Below are positions 47,701 to 50,985 of a stretch of DNA of 60,000 nt, in pieces. This stretch comes from Symbiodinium natans (taxonomy: Eukaryota > Sar > Dinophyceae > Suessiales > Symbiodiniaceae), in the NCBI GenBank assembly GCA_905221605.1, contig CAJNDS010000014.1:448920-508919 (forward strand), in the 5' to 3' direction. The translations under genes were made by a program, and so were the position numbers. Positions within the stretch are counted from its first letter, which is position 1. Every line of letters starts with the position of its first letter. The notes beneath the pieces are model-generated. The model ran no database searches, had not been told where the DNA came from, and saw only the letters and a list, made by a program, of their open reading frames with translations.

Positions 47701-50700
47701 TTAGGGTGTAGGGTGTAGGGTGTAGGGTCCCCAAGCATGAATATCCTAAGCATCCCACCTCCCACAACGAGTAAACTTCACAGACCCTTCCTAAGCCTGC
47801 ACACCGACTCGGGCCTACACCCCGAAGCACTGCGTGCCTCAAGTCAGATCTCCTGGCGAGGAGGTCTCGCACGAAGATCCTTCTCCAAGCTTCGGGTTGA
47901 GGGGTTGAGGGTTTTAGGGCTTAGCCCAGTTCGAGGTAGGCCCTTGGGATATTTGCTATTTTCCTTTACGGTTTAGTGTTTAGGGTTTAGGGTTTAGGTT
48001 TAAGGTTTAGGGTTTAGGGTTTAGGGTTTGGGGTTTAAGGGTTCAGGGTTTAGTTTTTCGGGTTCCCCCAATCCTAAACCCTCAACCTAAGAAGACAAAA
48101 TCAATCACATGCCCCGGGCTCAGAGGAGGAAAGCCTTCTTGGAAGTGTAGGGTGAGGGTGTTCGGTCTACTTACTGTGCCAGGTTGCGATGTTCCCCCCT
48201 CTTCAAACAGCTCCTTAACAGGGATTCTAGTAACCCACCCTAAACCCTAACCCTAAACCCTAAGCCCTAAACCCTAAACCCTACCACAATCCCTTTTCAG
48301 CACTGTTAGTATACGGGGAACATCCCAAGTGCTAGGAGTTTTGCTCGCTGGGGATGAAGAGGATGTCTATGGAGGGCCCCTTCGCGGCGTACTTGTTAGC
48401 AGACCACGTTTCTGGGTAGGTTCCCCTGACCGGCGCGCCCATTTTCGGGTATACGGAACCCTCATAAGAAGGACTCAATATTAAGGCCTGGCCCGAATTT
48501 AGAGAACTGTCCACAGAACTGTCGCTCCGGAAACGTCGTGTGCTTCTCCTAAAAAACCATTCATGAAGAGAATCCCTGTCAAAGCAAGGCTGAACCTATC
48601 ACCTACGTAGTCTCTCCTTGTGGGAAAGGGGGAAGTAGGGGGGCCCTAGACACTTTAAAGCCTGAGTTTGCCTGTATACAGGTTGGGAACTCATCTCCCT
48701 GAATAGCTCTCAACACTATTGGGCACCCAGGCCGTTCTACAACAGGGACCAACCAGGAGACCCTAGTTTCACGAACTGACCATGACTAACTCCCTAACCC
48801 CAAAAACAAAAACAGCGTTCTTTGGATGGCGTTGTTGGGGTGACGTTCTAGGGATCGTTTTGGGCACAACCCAGGAGAACGAAAACCCCTTCACTAAGGA
48901 ATGCACTCGAAAGCATTAGGATCCTTCCCATGATGTTTCTCAGTTCAGGGGTTCTGGGGCCCCCCTTAAACCACTGAACCCTAAACCCTAAACCCCAAAC
49001 CCTAAACCCTAAACCCCAAACCCCAAACCCTAAACCCCAAACCCGAACCCTCGGCGCCCTTCAAAGAAGATTGCGGCTGAGAGTCATGTTGAAGTCTGCG
49101 AGCTTGTCCCTCTCATGGACCTGGCTCAGGACCAAACGGTTTAGGGTTTGGGGTTTAGGGTTTAGGGTTTAGGGTTTGGGGTTTGGGGTTTAGGGTTTAG
49201 GGTTTCGGGTTTAGGGGGCCCTGGGCAGAGTACGGAATTTTTCATAGATACTGCTACAGTACCAATGGGTTCACTTCAAAAGGAACCCAAAGCCTAAACC
49301 CTAAACTCTACGCCCTAAGCCCGAACCCTAAACCCTGAACCCTTAACCCCATGTTTGTATGTTAAGTGCCAGTAGTCCAGAGTGGGGTCCTTGATCCCTC
49401 GCAAGCCCGAAGTCTTCAGTCTAAACACGCTGATGGGGCTTGTGGGGTTTATGTAGGGTTTATGCAGGGTTTATGTGTTTATGTAGGGTTTGGTAGGCTT
49501 ATGCGAGGTTTGTATAGGGCTGTTGGGGTCTGTAGGGTTTATAGGGTTTGCAGGGAGGGGTTTACAGGACTTATGGGGCTTCTTGGGCTTCTTGGGCTTG
49601 TGGGGCTTGTGGGGTTCGTAGGGTTTGTAGTGTTTGTTGGGTTTGCAGGGTTTGCAGGGTTTGTAGGGTTTGTCGGGCTTATGGAGTATACAGGGCTAGC
49701 CGACAACACAACTACAATACCTTAAGCCCAAAGCAACTGCGCCCTCATGCCCCCCTTCAAAGCCATCGAAGCTCTCCCTCCCGAAAACCACCAAGCCACA
49801 AGAACAAGTCTGGGGGGGGTTAAGGGTTTAGGGCTTAGGATGCTTCAGGGTTAGGATCTCCACCCTGCAGCCCCCCCCCCCCCTGCTTAAACCATTTTTC
49901 AAGGCGTAAGCCCGAGCCTCGTCGAAGATGATGTGAGTCACACCGAGGAGGTCGGGATCGTTCAGAAGCCGGCGTCGAAAAACCTGGGGGGGGAAGGAGG
50001 GGAGCCGTAAACCCTAAATCCTAAAACCCTATAGGGAGAGCGCTTTCGGGCTAAAGGTTTCAGGGTTTTGGGGTTTAGGGTTCAGGTTCCAAGGTTTAGG
50101 GTGCGGACGTACTACTACACCCTAAACCCTAAACCCCTAAACCCCCAGACCTCTAAACCCCTAAACCCCTGAACACCCCTGAACACCCCTGAACACCCCT
50201 GAACACCCCTGAACACCGCTGAACACCCCTAACCACCCCTAACCACCCCTAAACACTCCTAACACCCCTAAACACCCCTGAACACCCCTAAACACCCCTA
50301 AACACCCCTGAACACCCCTAAACCCCTAAACCCTCAACCCCTACACCCCTAAACCCCTACACCCCTAAACCTCACCTCCCAAACCAACCCCGAACTTGTC
50401 ACAGGTCAGGTGTGTGGAGATGGCGTGGCCTTGATTGGGAATGGCCTTCGGGGGTTTTGGGGTTACGGCATTCGGGGTCTGTGGGGTCTTTAGGGCTTCT
50501 GGGTTTGTAGGGTTGTGGGTTTGTAGGGCTTGTAGGGCTTGTAGGGCGTGTAGGGCGTGTAGGGTGTTTGAAGACAGTTGTTGGCGGCAGCACTCAAACA
50601 CAGGGATCACCTGCACATTTGTCAAGCGCCCATGCTAGGCTTTCTGAGACGGTTCCGAGCCTGCGCGTGCTCTAAACCATGCTTGTTTTCGTGAAATTAC

Positions 50701-50911
50701 CGGTGTACGATGCCTGCTTGTATCTGCTGCTGCTTCGCCGTCAATCTCTTCTCCAGGCAGCAGAGCCTCGAATGGCCTCTCTGGGTTTGGGGTTTAGGGT
50801 TTGGGGTCAGGGTTTAGGGTTTAGGGTTTAGGGTTTAGGGTTTAGGGTTTAGGGTTTAGGGTTTAGGGTTTAGGGTTTAGGGTTTAGGGTTTAGGGTTCG
50901 GGGCTTTGGGT

Positions 50912-50985
<74 letters not shown>

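Noticed and set aside
48348-48440. Minus-strand island (SANKYAAKGPSIDILF) as the exon after DEVH
   Set aside because: The 35-nt exon at 49,086-49,120 carries VHER and joins the 47,838 exon in phase with the correct spacing. This island has no fitting donor.
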